This document shows, in pieces, positions 51,201 through 59,649 of a DNA stretch of 64,000 nt. A model generated the notes under the pieces. That model saw nothing but the letters and a program-made list of their open reading frames with translations, did no database searches and was not told the origin of the DNA. The stretch's first letter is position 1, and each line of letters begins with the position of its first letter. Position numbers and translations under genes: made by a program. The DNA comes from Poriferisodalis sp965221945 (GTDB taxonomy: Bacteria; Actinomycetota; Acidimicrobiia; Acidimicrobiales; Poriferisodalaceae): the NCBI RefSeq assembly GCF_965221945.1, contig NZ_OZ244925.1:682001-746000 (forward strand). The letters run 5' to 3'.

Positions 51201-52301
51201 GGCCTCGTCGACGCCCGCGATCGTGCCGCCGCCGGCGCCGATCGTGTGAATGTCGATCGCAGGTGTGGACACGTGATAGCCGGCGATCATGATGTCGTCG
51301 CGGGTGTCCACTTCGCCGCTCGACATGAGCAGCACGTCGCATGAGGTACCGCCGATCTCCATGGAGATCAGGTTTCCGGCCACGGCGGAAGTGTTCTCGT
51401 CCTTGACGAGCGCATTGTCGGTGGCGTCGCGGTACAGGTTCAGCGCTCCGACAGCGGCAGCAGGGCCGCTGAGCAGCAGGTTCACGGGCCGTCCGGACAC
51501 CTGGTCGACCGAGGCAGCGCCGCCGTTCGACTGCACAAGCAAAATGGCGTGACGCAACCCAGCAGCAGCGAGATCGTCGTTCAGCGAGCGCAAGTACGAC
51601 ACGATCTTCGGCGACAGCGAGGCGTTGACGACGGCGGTGGACGTACGCTCGTACTCGCCCATAAGCGGCGAGACAGCGGTCGATGTCGTCACCCACGTGC
51701 CATCCCACTGCTCGCTCACTGCTTCGGCGGCTGCACGCTCATGGGAGTCGTTCACGAACGAGTTCATGAACGCGATGGCGATGGCCTCGACGTCGTGGCT
51801 GTCGAAGCGCTCAAGAATCGGGCCGAGGCTGTCGAGTTCAACGGGGGCATGCTCGCTGCCGTCGGCGTCGATGCGGCCGCCCAGCGTGGCCCTCAAGTAG
51901 CGGGGCACGAGCACGGGGGCGTAGGGAGCCCGGTGGTTCCACTGGTCTTCGCGCAGGCCTCGGCGGATCTCCAGCGCGTCGCGGAATCCCTCGGTAGCGA
52001 TCAGCCCGACGGTGGCCCCAGTGCCTTCCAGCATGGTGTTGGTGGCGACCGTGGAACCGTGGACGAAGAGCGAGCAGTCCGCGAGCACGTCGCCCAGCGG
52101 CATACCGAGATCCACGGCCACACGAGCCAGCGCAGCATGTACTCCCCGGCTCGGATCCGCAGGCACCGAGGGAACCTTCGCCACCCAGGTCGCGCCCTGC
52201 ACGTCGGCGAGCACCAGATCGGTAAAGGTGCCCCCGACGTCCACGCCGATCCGCCAAGGCGTTGAGGGTCGCCGTTGGGCGCCGTCGCTTGCAGGGGCCA
52301 T
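48285..52301 (-). CDS. Fused hydantoinase A/B (5-oxoprolinase family)
   Basis: 1338 residues from the ATG at 52301; a GTG at 52316 is an alternative. The N-terminal half (about 1-690) is HyuA: GVDVGGTFTDLVLADVQGAT (ATP site), VHGSTVATNTMLEGTGATVG, HTIGAGGGTIAGVDE. The C-terminal half (about 740-1330) is HyuB: AVMQNRLDQISKHMGWVMTR, LLSDPYVAGGNHLPDWVIAR, GHGVRGGGTGGVG. Bacteria usually have separate subunits; fusion is seen in 5-oxoprolinase of eukaryotes and some bacteria. It opens hydantoin or 5-oxoproline rings using ATP. No hydantoin racemase or carbamoylase is nearby. Confidence 0.92.
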   Translation of the reverse strand: MAPASDGAQRRPSTPWRIGVDVGGTFTDLVLADVQGATWVAKVPSVPADPSRGVHAALARVAVDLGMPLGDVLADCSLFVHGSTVATNTMLEGTGATVGLIATEGFRDALEIRRGLREDQWNHRAPYAPVLVPRYLRATLGGRIDADGSEHAPVELDSLGPILERFDSHDVEAIAIAFMNSFVNDSHERAAAEAVSEQWDGTWVTTSTAVSPLMGEYERTSTAVVNASLSPKIVSYLRSLNDDLAAAGLRHAILLVQSNGGAASVDQVSGRPVNLLLSGPAAAVGALNLYRDATDNALVKDENTSAVAGNLISMEIGGTSCDVLLMSSGEVDTRDDIMIAGYHVSTPAIDIHTIGAGGGTIAGVDEAGLLYVGPQGAGADPGPACYGHGGTLPTVTDAQLILGRLRPGKSAGGTLDLDIDAARVAIRAHVAEPLGMTIEEAAAGIVEVVEQHLLSATEHISIERGHSPRRFTMVAAGGAGPMHGASVAAGLGCERVYVPRDAGALCAIGMLHSDVRQDFTRFLMGSLDDLDAAEIEGGFAALRAQALEVMSGEGFAAELVALDCELELHHPGQLWTIRVPAYAASNSEVDAAAVRASFEAEYQRLYGHVQTDGTIMVASLRLVARASTGDVATSETAPAVGDPEAIETRSVWHGPLGWRDTPVFDGEVLRRGHTIAGPALVEELTTTVVARPGDRLWVDANGDLFIDLAPTDESADGSASGDAAVSRSVQSGQSRSASNGEAAPVLDEFGLDPIVLAVMQNRLDQISKHMGWVMTRTARSTIFSQSHDFSCYVTTPDGTLVANADGIPIHTGGGGFAVRALLKRYEGRINPEDVFLLSDPYVAGGNHLPDWVIARPVFTNEGCDEPTLVGFCCNRAHQSDIGGGIAGTYNPEATEIWQEGIRLPVMKLIEEGKVRDDLWELLLINCRTPELLDGDLLAMLGSTRIGAERVLGLVAELDIEPYLAYLDGVLTHGERRMRTAIAALPDGTYYGEDRTDNDCFGPADIAVRVHLTVEGDEMMLDFTGTDPQIEGFKNSSVANTYSSVYLAVSSFFDTSIPRNEGTYRSVRIIAPEGSIVNALPPAPMTMNTVFVAHEIVITVWQALAQADPDRACAAWSKTMHGHVTGRRDDGTTWVMYQWHAMATPGATAERDGFPQMGHLITLGGLDLPNLEFHEQMYPVRYIRHEQRCDNAGPGQKRGGTGVRYEADILRPATWSYRAEGLDTPSGHGVRGGGTGGVGLEWIVPVDTDADGPTFVPPKYGVQRLGPARMIADTPGGGGWGDALEREPAAVLRDVMDDVVSIEGARRDYGVVIGDDGQSIDVDATVQLRAAGRASAPTT

Positions 52302-52469
52302 GAAGGACTTGCTCACACGCCCAGTCTCGCACCCTTGGCGTCGGTTCGGCTCATGAGACCCGCAGTCACACCCGCCGCAGTGTGTCCACTGCCTGTCGGG
52401 CGACTGCACCTGCATCGAATGTAATCAATCTGTCATCGCTGCCGGTGATCAGGAGACAGTCAGATAATC

Positions 52470-53815
52470 GAGCCTTCGCGATTTTGTGGGATTTGGGCTG
52501 CTGGGCTCGGCGGGGTTCATGTTGGGAGGATGCCGCGGGCTTCGAAGTTGGCGTAGTTGGTGAACCCGTGCGCGGTTGTTCGCAGGACTTGGAGCAGGTT
52601 GTTGGTTCGGTCGATGCGTCCGTTGCTGGGCCGCCCCGCTTGGTGCCAGTCGAGGATCTGGGCATGCCATGCGAGGAAGGTGTCGACGGTGTCGCTGAAC
52701 TCGGGGATCTGGCCGGTGCTGTAGATGTCGGCGAACCGGTCGAGCGCTTCGAGGGCGCCTTTGTGGTTGTCGGCGAGATAGAGGTTGTGCAGCTCGCCGA
52801 GCGCGTCCCAGGCTGCCCGCAGCCGGGGGTGGGCCTCGAACAGCTCGGCGAGGCGTGCTTGTTCGGCCGCGTCGAGCTTGTCGGGCCGGCGCATGAGCAA
52901 GAACCTGGCCCGGAACACCTCGGGGTCGAACGCAGGCTTTGAGCCCTCGGGCCGGCGCTGGACATCGCGGCGCACCGCGGTCAGGCCCGCAGCGAACCAG
53001 CGGATCACATGGAAGCGGTCCAGCACATGGCGGGCGTGCCCGAGCCGGGCCTCGATGGCTGCCTTGTATGCCGCCGAGCCGTCCGAGACGACGACCTTCA
53101 CGCCCTTGCACCAGCGATGCCCCTGAGCGGCCAAGAACGTGCTGAGCGCTTGGCTGCTGCGGTGGGGCACCATCGCGAGCACCTCGCCGGTGTCGCCGTT
53201 CACCAGCACCGTCACATAGCGGTGCCGCTTGCGGATCGAGGTCTCATCGACCAGCAGCACCCGGCACCGCCGCCGCCGGCGATGATCGGCGACCAGACCC
53301 GCCCAAGCGACCACCAACGCGTTCACCAGCCCCCAGCTCACCCCATGACGACGCGCCGCCGTATTGACCGGCATCGAACGGGCATCGGCCACCAGCCGGC
53401 GAGCCAGACGCGCCGTGACACGGCCCTCGAACGCCCGATGGTCCTCCACGAAGCGCCGGTCGCAGACATCGCACACCATCCGGCGCCGCCCCCACAACAA
53501 CAGCACCGGCCGCCCCGACACCTCCAAGTCCCGGATCTCGCGCTCGCGACGGTCGTGACAGCGCCCGCTGGGCGTCCCGCAATCCGGGCACCTCGGACGA
53601 GACACCGTCGACACCACCCGCACCGCCAGCCGCTCAGGCGCGTCCACCACCACCTCCAGCACTTTGATGCACCGCAGCCACAGCCGCACCGACACAGCAT
53701 CACTCGCCATCGAGGCCCTCCAGGGTTCGGCGTCGCAAACACCGATCCCAGCAGGGCCTCGACCCCTACAAACGGACCCTCAACCCGCCGTCATCCCACC
53801 AAAACGCGAAGGGCC
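52470..53815. mobile_element. ISL3-family insertion sequence with 8-bp target duplication
   Basis: 1346 bp. Terminal repeats pair GAGCCTTCGCGATTTTGTGG (from 52470) with the right end, whose complement reads GGCCCTTCGCGTTTTGGTGG. The octamer AGATAATC is present immediately outside both ends (52462-52469 and 53816-53823), the 8-bp duplication expected for ISL3. It inserted at the stop codon of the dGTPase gene. Confidence 0.95.
52517..53710 (-). CDS. ISL3-family transposase
   Basis: 397 residues. Zinc-finger region CPDCGTPSGRCHDRR and CDVCDRRFVEDHRAF. Helix-turn-helix near ARRHGVSWGLVNALV. DDE residues: LLVDETSIRKRHRYV, KVVVSDGSAAYKAAI and the Glu after ELHNLYLADN. The frame is intact, so the element may be active. 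The end RIDRTNNLLQVLRTTAHGFT is the family's C-terminus. Confidence 0.93.
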   Translation of the reverse strand: MASDAVSVRLWLRCIKVLEVVVDAPERLAVRVVSTVSRPRCPDCGTPSGRCHDRREREIRDLEVSGRPVLLLWGRRRMVCDVCDRRFVEDHRAFEGRVTARLARRLVADARSMPVNTAARRHGVSWGLVNALVVAWAGLVADHRRRRRCRVLLVDETSIRKRHRYVTVLVNGDTGEVLAMVPHRSSQALSTFLAAQGHRWCKGVKVVVSDGSAAYKAAIEARLGHARHVLDRFHVIRWFAAGLTAVRRDVQRRPEGSKPAFDPEVFRARFLLMRRPDKLDAAEQARLAELFEAHPRLRAAWDALGELHNLYLADNHKGALEALDRFADIYSTGQIPEFSDTVDTFLAWHAQILDWHQAGRPSNGRIDRTNNLLQVLRTTAHGFTNYANFEARGILPT

Positions 53816-53821
53816 AGATAA

Positions 53822-55111
53822 TCACGCAATGGGCAAGTGAATCGAGTCGAGGGATTGACCCGTGATGCGTCTATACAGTCTGATTGCCTGATCGTCTGTG
53901 AGACTTGCGATGAAATCGGCGGCGCGACGCGCCGAATGACAATCCGAATAGAACTCGCGGTCAAAGAAGGGCGTGTTGAGTGATGTAGTAATCGCTCCCT
54001 TCTGGGCATCGATATCGCAGTAGGCGTGAAACAGCTCCGTGATGATTCGCCTGTGGCCATATCTCTGAGCGTTCAGGCTTGGAGCGTCGATGACGTATTT
54101 TCGCGTTAGGTATTTCAGAATCTCAGCGAGTGTCCGGCCTTCAGGCTGAACCATGACTTTGCCGCTCTTGTCTATCTCAAATGCTTGCAACAAGGTCGTG
54201 ATCAGAGAGCTGCGCATTACCGAGAGACGCCCAATACTGGCAGCCGTGCCAATGAATGGCGTGTCCGGAAGGAGCACCTTCAGGTTCTGAAACGCTTGTT
54301 GAGCTAGCTTGCTGTCAAGATCTCGTTTATTGCATACTTCTGTCAAGAATTCTGAGCCAGTGTCCTCGTCCAAAATGAGTGTTGGAAGCGGGATGAGGTT
54401 GGCACGATAGAAATCCTCAAGATCATGGACCGCGTATGTGATGTCATCAGCCCAGTCCATGATTTCGGCCTCCAGACTTCTTTGATACTTGTCCGCGGGC
54501 TGAAGTTCCATCGCGAAATTGAAGTCCTCAAGCTCGGTTTCATATGCGCTCCACTTCTTGCTGTGGGCGCTGTCTGTCTTAGGGCGATTGTTCGAATCTA
54601 GATCCCTTAGCCATGGGTATTTCAAGACAGCACGCAAGGTTGCCCGTGTCAGATCCAGGCCTGGAGGGGAATCGGGATCAGCTTTCGTGAACGCAAGCTT
54701 TGTTATGACTCGAAAGCTCTGTGCATTGCCCTCAAATCCATCATGGCACCCTTCATTGCGTACCAGTTCGTCAAGTGTGCGTTCGGTTGCATGGCCGAAA
54801 GGCGGGTGGCCAATATCGTGCGCCAGGGCAGCCGCTTCGGCTACTTCCGGATCTAGGCCGCCCAAATCTTCGATTTGCTGGGGTTGACACTTACGGAGAG
54901 TGTCTTCGGCCAGCCGACGGGCGATTTGCCCGACCTTCATGGAATGCGTTAGGCGGTTATGAAAGGTGAGGCCCTCATGGGCTCCGACAACTTGTGTTAC
55001 ACCTAAGAGCCGTCGGAAAGGATCACAATACAACACTCGATCTCGATCACGGGCCCCGTTTGGGCGGGGGTCGTCGGGTGAAGCGCTGTTGTGCAGTCGG
55101 TGTTCACGCAC
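53822..55111 (-). CDS. dgt: dGTP triphosphohydrolase (HD domain)
   Basis: 429 residues from a GTG at 55111. HD-superfamily metal site: HNRLTHSMKV (His56) and ALAHDIGHPPFGHATERT (His98-Asp99), then EIMDWADDITYAVHDLEDFY, the second Asp region. dGTPases remove triphosphate from dGTP or other dNTPs; some protect against phages by draining dNTPs. Third codon positions are clearly poorer in G+C than in all neighbours, so it was probably acquired recently. The ISL3 element sits at its stop codon. Confidence 0.93.
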   Translation of the reverse strand: MREHRLHNSASPDDPRPNGARDRDRVLYCDPFRRLLGVTQVVGAHEGLTFHNRLTHSMKVGQIARRLAEDTLRKCQPQQIEDLGGLDPEVAEAAALAHDIGHPPFGHATERTLDELVRNEGCHDGFEGNAQSFRVITKLAFTKADPDSPPGLDLTRATLRAVLKYPWLRDLDSNNRPKTDSAHSKKWSAYETELEDFNFAMELQPADKYQRSLEAEIMDWADDITYAVHDLEDFYRANLIPLPTLILDEDTGSEFLTEVCNKRDLDSKLAQQAFQNLKVLLPDTPFIGTAASIGRLSVMRSSLITTLLQAFEIDKSGKVMVQPEGRTLAEILKYLTRKYVIDAPSLNAQRYGHRRIITELFHAYCDIDAQKGAITTSLNTPFFDREFYSDCHSARRAADFIASLTDDQAIRLYRRITGQSLDSIHLPIA

Positions 55112-55138
55112 TCGAATGTCCCGGCTACTCGCCGTGAG

Positions 55139-55342
55139 CTACTTGACGAGTTGAGGGACGAGGCCTGGACCCAAGGTGACTGTGTGCTCGGAGAGCATCT
55201 TGTAGAAGCGACGTTGCAGCGCCGGAAGGTCAGCATCTGCTTGCTTGCTCGCCTCTCGAAGCCATCCTCCGTCGCAATCGAGATGATTCTCAATTGCATC
55301 GCGGATGGCCGCATCGATGATTTGCGCTCGCTCGTCAGTCAC
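55139..55342 (-). CDS. Small hypothetical protein upstream of dgt
   Basis: 67 residues from a GTG at 55342 with GGAGG five bases upstream; a longer frame starts at 55423 but lacks this. The peptide is helical and charged: DERAQIIDAAIRDAIENHLD, then DGGWLREASKQADADLPALQ. It precedes dgt by 27 bases in the same direction and may be co-expressed. No family recognised. Size fits a regulator or antitoxin-like partner. Confidence 0.55.
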   Translation of the reverse strand: MTDERAQIIDAAIRDAIENHLDCDGGWLREASKQADADLPALQRRFYKMLSEHTVTLGPGLVPQLVK

Positions 55343-55569
55343 GGTGACCTCCACCTCCCCCTCCGTATACCGGGCGACCCGGGTCGTCCGGAGCCGCTGC
55401 GCCGAACTGTACCGGCGACGCAAGTGGCCGGAGCGGAAATATTGGACTGCCGTGGGGTCGTGTGAGGAACCCTACGTCAGGCGCCTATCTGACCTTGCGT
55501 GGCCGCAAGACGCGCCTTCTGCGAGGACCGATGCGAGACTTGGCCGATGTACGAGCGAGCCGTGCTGCG

Positions 55570-56904
55570 ATGACGATGCCCCCAACCGGGACTGGGCCGT
55601 GGTCCACGGATCACTCCGCAGCGCTGTACGAGCGAGCGCAGCAGTCGATCACTGACGGCACTTCACGGGACACCCTGCTGCGCAAGGGAGGACACCCCAT
55701 CTACGTCGATCATGGCGACGGCGCGTGGGTGACCGATGTCGACGGCAACCGCTACCTGGACTGCAACAACAATTTCGCGTCCATCATCATCGGCCACGCC
55801 GATCCGACAATTGCCGCTGCAGTACAGGAGCGCATGTCTCGGGGCACGGCCTTTTCGTTTCCCAATGACGCAGAAGTCGAGCTGGCGGAACTGCTGTGCG
55901 GACGTGTCGAGAGCTTCGAGCTCATCCGCTTCGCCAACTCGGGTACCGAGGCGGTCATGGCTGCCCTCAAAGCTGCCCGCGCCTTCACCGGGCGGCCGAA
56001 CGTCATCAAGGTGGAGGGCGCCTACCACGGCACGTACGACCACGCCGAAGCCAGCCAGTCGCCCAATCCCACGAATTGGGGCGATGCGACGGCACCGTCG
56101 ACGGTGCGTTACTCCGCCGGTACGCCGGCGTCGGTCGAAGAAGAAGTCGGCATCATCTCGTTCAACGATGCGGAAGGTGCCCGCGCGGCGATTCGCCGCG
56201 GCGGTGATCAGCTGGCCGCGGTGCTGCTTGATGTCATGCCGAACAGGGTGGGCATGCCGGTCATCGAACCCGAGTTCATCGGGGCGATCCGCGACACCAC
56301 ACGCGAGGTGGGCGCACTGCTCGTGCTCGATGAGGTCATCTCGTTCCGGTTGGGCTACGGGGGAGCCCAGACGAAGTTGGGCATCGACCCCGACATCACC
56401 ACGCTGGCCAAGATCATCGGCGGGGGCTTCCCGGTGGGTGCCATCGCCGGTCGTCGGGGCCCCATGGAGACCTTTGTCCGCGTAGCGGGAAACCGGGCCA
56501 AAGTGCCATCGGGCGGCACGTTCGCTGCGAACCCCATCACGATGTGCGCCGGGCACGCCGCCATGACCTTGCTCGACCGCGATGCCTTCGCCCGGCTGGA
56601 CACGATCGGCGAGAACATTCGGTCCGGCCTGCGGTCGATATTCAATCGTGCAGGCCTGGATTGGCAGGCCACCGGCGCGGGCAGCCTGTTCCGCGTGCAC
56701 CCGCACAATCGCACGATCCGCAACTACCGCGACTCGCACCTGTCCAGCGACGAGATAGTCGAGATCACCGAATTTGGCCGTCGCATGCAATCCCAAGGCG
56801 TCTACTTCATTGCCGAAAGCCTGGGGTGTCTGAGCCTGGCGACGAGCGATGACGACGTCGAGCACTTCCTCGGGGCCGCCGAAGCGTCGCTGCCAAGCCC
56901 ATAA
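55570..56904 (+). CDS. Class III aminotransferase, glutamate-1-semialdehyde aminomutase-like (copy 1)
   Basis: 444 residues from the ATG at 55570. Features: WVTDVDGNRYLDCNNNFAS, ANSGTEAVMAALKAARAFTG, VEGAYHGTYDHAEAS, LLVLDEVISFRLGYGG and PLP lysine in DITTLAKIIGGGFPVGA. The family moves amino groups within or between small molecules. True HemL is a housekeeping enzyme; this divergent type next to a Rieske oxygenase is more likely catabolic. The paralogue at 58261 is very similar. The Rieske gene follows 9 bases later. Confidence 0.9.
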   Translation: MTMPPTGTGPWSTDHSAALYERAQQSITDGTSRDTLLRKGGHPIYVDHGDGAWVTDVDGNRYLDCNNNFASIIIGHADPTIAAAVQERMSRGTAFSFPNDAEVELAELLCGRVESFELIRFANSGTEAVMAALKAARAFTGRPNVIKVEGAYHGTYDHAEASQSPNPTNWGDATAPSTVRYSAGTPASVEEEVGIISFNDAEGARAAIRRGGDQLAAVLLDVMPNRVGMPVIEPEFIGAIRDTTREVGALLVLDEVISFRLGYGGAQTKLGIDPDITTLAKIIGGGFPVGAIAGRRGPMETFVRVAGNRAKVPSGGTFAANPITMCAGHAAMTLLDRDAFARLDTIGENIRSGLRSIFNRAGLDWQATGAGSLFRVHPHNRTIRNYRDSHLSSDEIVEITEFGRRMQSQGVYFIAESLGCLSLATSDDDVEHFLGAAEASLPSP

Positions 56905-56913
56905 TTCACAGCA

Positions 56914-58059
56914 ATGACGAGTACTCCGACTGCCGCCGATTCCGCAGCCGGGATCGATGCGGGTTACGACCCGGATCCCACCGTGTCGTACTCCCTGCGT
57001 GCCGACGCCTATGTCGACGCCCGCTGGCACGACCTCGAGCAGCGGGAAGTCTTTGCACGCAGCTGGCAATGGGTGGGCCACGTGGAGTCACTCCGCGAAC
57101 CCGGCAACTACACCGCACTGGATGTCGCGGGCATGCCAATCGCCGTAGTGCGCGGCAACGACGGCGTGCTGCGGGCCTTCTACAACGTCTGCCAGCACCG
57201 GGCTCATGCCCTGCTGACGGGCACGGGCCACACCGGCAGCATCGTGTGCCCGTACCACGGCTGGGCCTACGACCTGTCGGGCGGTCTGCACCGGGCGCGC
57301 CACACCGACGACGTCGCCGGCTTCGACCCGTCCGCGATCTGCCTCACAGAAGTGCAAGCAGAAGAGTTCGGCGGCTTCGTGTACGTCAATCTCGACCCGT
57401 CTGCGGCCCCGCTGTCCGCGCAGGCCGGAGGGCTCGGCGACGAGATTGCGCGCTGGGCGCCCGATGTGGACGACCTCACCCACGTCCGCCGCTTCAGTTA
57501 CGACATCGCCTCCAACTGGAAGAACGTGGTCGACAACTTCCTCGAGTGCTACCACTGCCACATCGCTCACCCCGACTTCGTGACGCTGGTGGAGATGGAC
57601 ACCTACCGGGTCGATACCCACGGCATCTACTCCAGCCACATGGCCCGAGCCGGCCATTCGGCCAATGCCGCCTACGACGTCGACGGCTCCAGCGTGAAAG
57701 ACCTGGCGGTCTGGTGGCTGTGGCCCAACACCTGCCTGATGCGCTACCCCGGCCGCGGCAACTTCAGCGTCATGCACATCGTCCCGGCGGGGCCTGAGCG
57801 CACCCTCGAGACCATCGACTTCTACTTCGAGTCCGCAGAGCTGACCCCCGCCGACATCGAGTCGATGCGTTACATCGACGAGGTGCTGCAGCCTGAGGAT
57901 GTCGGGCTGGTCGAGAGCGTGCAGCGAGGCATGAGCACACCGGCATTCACCCAGGGCCGACTCGTATGCGACCCAGGCGGCTCGGGCCTGTCCGAGCACG
58001 GGCTGCACCATTTCCATGGGCTCGTGCTGGATGCCTACCGCGGCGCTGGCGCGGCTTAG
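56914..58059 (+). CDS. Rieske non-haem iron oxygenase, alpha subunit (CntA/carnitine monooxygenase-like)
   Basis: 381 residues. Rieske cluster ligands: NVCQHRAHAL (Cys93, His95) and VCPYHGWAYD (Cys112, His115). The mononuclear iron site is NFLECYHCHIAHPDF (His214, His219). WVGHVESLREPGNYTALDVA opens the domain. Length and site order match the quaternary-amine group (carnitine, stachydrine and betaine oxygenases). The reductase partner is not adjacent. With the two aminotransferases and an amidase it suggests breakdown of an amine or amide. Substrate not provable from sequence. Confidence 0.9.
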   Translation: MTSTPTAADSAAGIDAGYDPDPTVSYSLRADAYVDARWHDLEQREVFARSWQWVGHVESLREPGNYTALDVAGMPIAVVRGNDGVLRAFYNVCQHRAHALLTGTGHTGSIVCPYHGWAYDLSGGLHRARHTDDVAGFDPSAICLTEVQAEEFGGFVYVNLDPSAAPLSAQAGGLGDEIARWAPDVDDLTHVRRFSYDIASNWKNVVDNFLECYHCHIAHPDFVTLVEMDTYRVDTHGIYSSHMARAGHSANAAYDVDGSSVKDLAVWWLWPNTCLMRYPGRGNFSVMHIVPAGPERTLETIDFYFESAELTPADIESMRYIDEVLQPEDVGLVESVQRGMSTPAFTQGRLVCDPGGSGLSEHGLHHFHGLVLDAYRGAGAA

Positions 58060-58106
58060 AGCGCTAACGGAGCGGCGGCGATGCCTGCCTGCCTCGACCG
58101 CCCCGA

Positions 58107-58149
58107 CTTTGTGCAGAAATGCCGCCACAGGCGGCAAATTTGCGCAAAG
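58107..58149. repeat. Imperfect hairpin of the same family as 48162-48267
   Basis: CTTTGTGCAGAAATGCCGCC (58107-58126) pairs with GCGGCAAATTTGCGCAAAG (58131-58149) across a four-base loop. The arm GTGCAGAAATGCCGCC matches the 48.2-kb copies. It lies 47 bases after the Rieske stop and could serve as a terminator there. Confidence 0.75.
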
Positions 58150-58260
58150 AGTGCGCGACAGTCGTTCCCTGAGCCGTGACCGTTCCGCGCAGCCTCCGTA
58201 GCTCTCGCAGGCGATCGCGCGACCCCGTCGTGCGTTGGATGGGTCTGCGACACTGAGCCG

Positions 58261-59595
58261 ATGGCGGAACGAATCGGATCCCAGGTCGGTGGCCAGCGCT
58301 CAGAGGCACAGTCCGCTGCGCTGTATGCCCGCGCACGGCAGTGGATTCCTGACGGCGTGTCCCGGGCGACGCTGCTGCGGCGACCGAACCCGATCTATGT
58401 GGATCACGGTGAGGGCGCCTGGGTGACCGATGTCGACGGCAACCGCTACTTGGACTGCAACAACAACTTCACTTCGCTCATCATGGGACACGCCGATCCC
58501 GCGATTGGCCAGGCGGTGAGTGCGCAGATGGAGCGTGGCTCAGCGTTTGCGTTGGCGTGCGACATCGAGATCGAACTGGCCTCGCTGCTGTGTGACCGGG
58601 TCGACAGCTTCGAGCTCATCCGCTTCTGCAATTCGGGCACCGAGGCCGTGATGGGTGCGCTGAAAGCTGCTCGGGCGTTCACTGGCCGGCCGAATGTCAT
58701 CAAGGTGGAGGGCGCCTATCACGGCACCTACGACCATGCCGAGGCCAGCCTGGCGTCCGATCCCACCAATTGGGGCGACGCCGCGGCCCCCGCCACAGTG
58801 CCCTTCGCATCTGGCACACCGGACTCCGTGATCGAAGAGGTCGGCATCATCCATTTCAATGACGCTGCGGGTGCTCGGGCTGCCATTGAGCGTCAGGGCG
58901 ACCGTCTGGCGGCCGTGCTGCTCGATGTGATGCCGAGCCAGGTCGGTTTGCCGGTCATCGAGCCGGACTTCATAGCGGCGGTTCGCGAGGCAACCCGCGA
59001 GGTAGGCGCATTGCTGGTGCTCGACGAGGTGATCTCATTCCGGCTGGGCTACAGCGGAGCCCAGACGCTGCTCGGCATCGATCCTGACATCACCGCAGTG
59101 GCCAAGATCATCGGCGGCGGATTCCCCGTCGGCGGTGTTGCGGGGCGCGAAGGGCCGATGTCGACGTTTGCACGGGCAGGCGGCGCTCGGGCAAAGGTGC
59201 CGTCCGGGGGGACGTTCACGGCGAACCCCATCACCATGGCGGCCGGATACGCCACCATGAAGCAACTCGATCACGCCGCTTTCGCCCGCTTGGATGACAT
59301 GGGCGAAGCCGTGCGCAACGGCCTGCGTTCAGCAATCTCCAAGACCGGTGTGGACTGGCAGGTAACCGGCCGCGGGAGCCTGTTCAAGGTTCATCCCCAC
59401 ACGAGACATATCCGCAACTACCGGGACGCGCACCTCAGCAGCGACGAAGCTGCGGAGCTTGAGCAATTCGAACACGCCATGCAGGCGGGCGGCGTGTATC
59501 TCTCCGGCGGGGGATTCGGCTGCCTCAGCTTGGCGATGACCGACGACGACATCGCCCATCTCCTGGCAGCCGCCACCACCGCGTTGCCCGCGTGA
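58261..59595 (+). CDS. Class III aminotransferase, glutamate-1-semialdehyde aminomutase-like (copy 2)
   Basis: 444 residues, the same length as copy 1 and closely similar through most of it (WVTDVDGNRYLDCNNNF, NSGTEAVMGALKAARAFTG, VEGAYHGTYDHAEASLASDP). The PLP lysine lies in ITAVAKIIGGGFPVGGVAG. Differences are spread along the chain, so it is an older duplicate and not a recent copy. It may act on a different amine. The amidase gene follows in the same direction after 54 bases. Confidence 0.9.
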   Translation: MAERIGSQVGGQRSEAQSAALYARARQWIPDGVSRATLLRRPNPIYVDHGEGAWVTDVDGNRYLDCNNNFTSLIMGHADPAIGQAVSAQMERGSAFALACDIEIELASLLCDRVDSFELIRFCNSGTEAVMGALKAARAFTGRPNVIKVEGAYHGTYDHAEASLASDPTNWGDAAAPATVPFASGTPDSVIEEVGIIHFNDAAGARAAIERQGDRLAAVLLDVMPSQVGLPVIEPDFIAAVREATREVGALLVLDEVISFRLGYSGAQTLLGIDPDITAVAKIIGGGFPVGGVAGREGPMSTFARAGGARAKVPSGGTFTANPITMAAGYATMKQLDHAAFARLDDMGEAVRNGLRSAISKTGVDWQVTGRGSLFKVHPHTRHIRNYRDAHLSSDEAAELEQFEHAMQAGGVYLSGGGFGCLSLAMTDDDIAHLLAAATTALPA

Positions 59596-59649
59596 ACCCG
59601 GCAGGGCAGCCATCGACGCAGCCGCCGGTTGGCTCCTAGTCTCGGCGCG

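Noticed and set aside
52301..52415. Extended N-terminus for the hydantoinase from 52415
   Set aside because: The added residues (cysteine- and arginine-rich) look non-coding, and the ATP-site motif sits at the expected distance from 52301.
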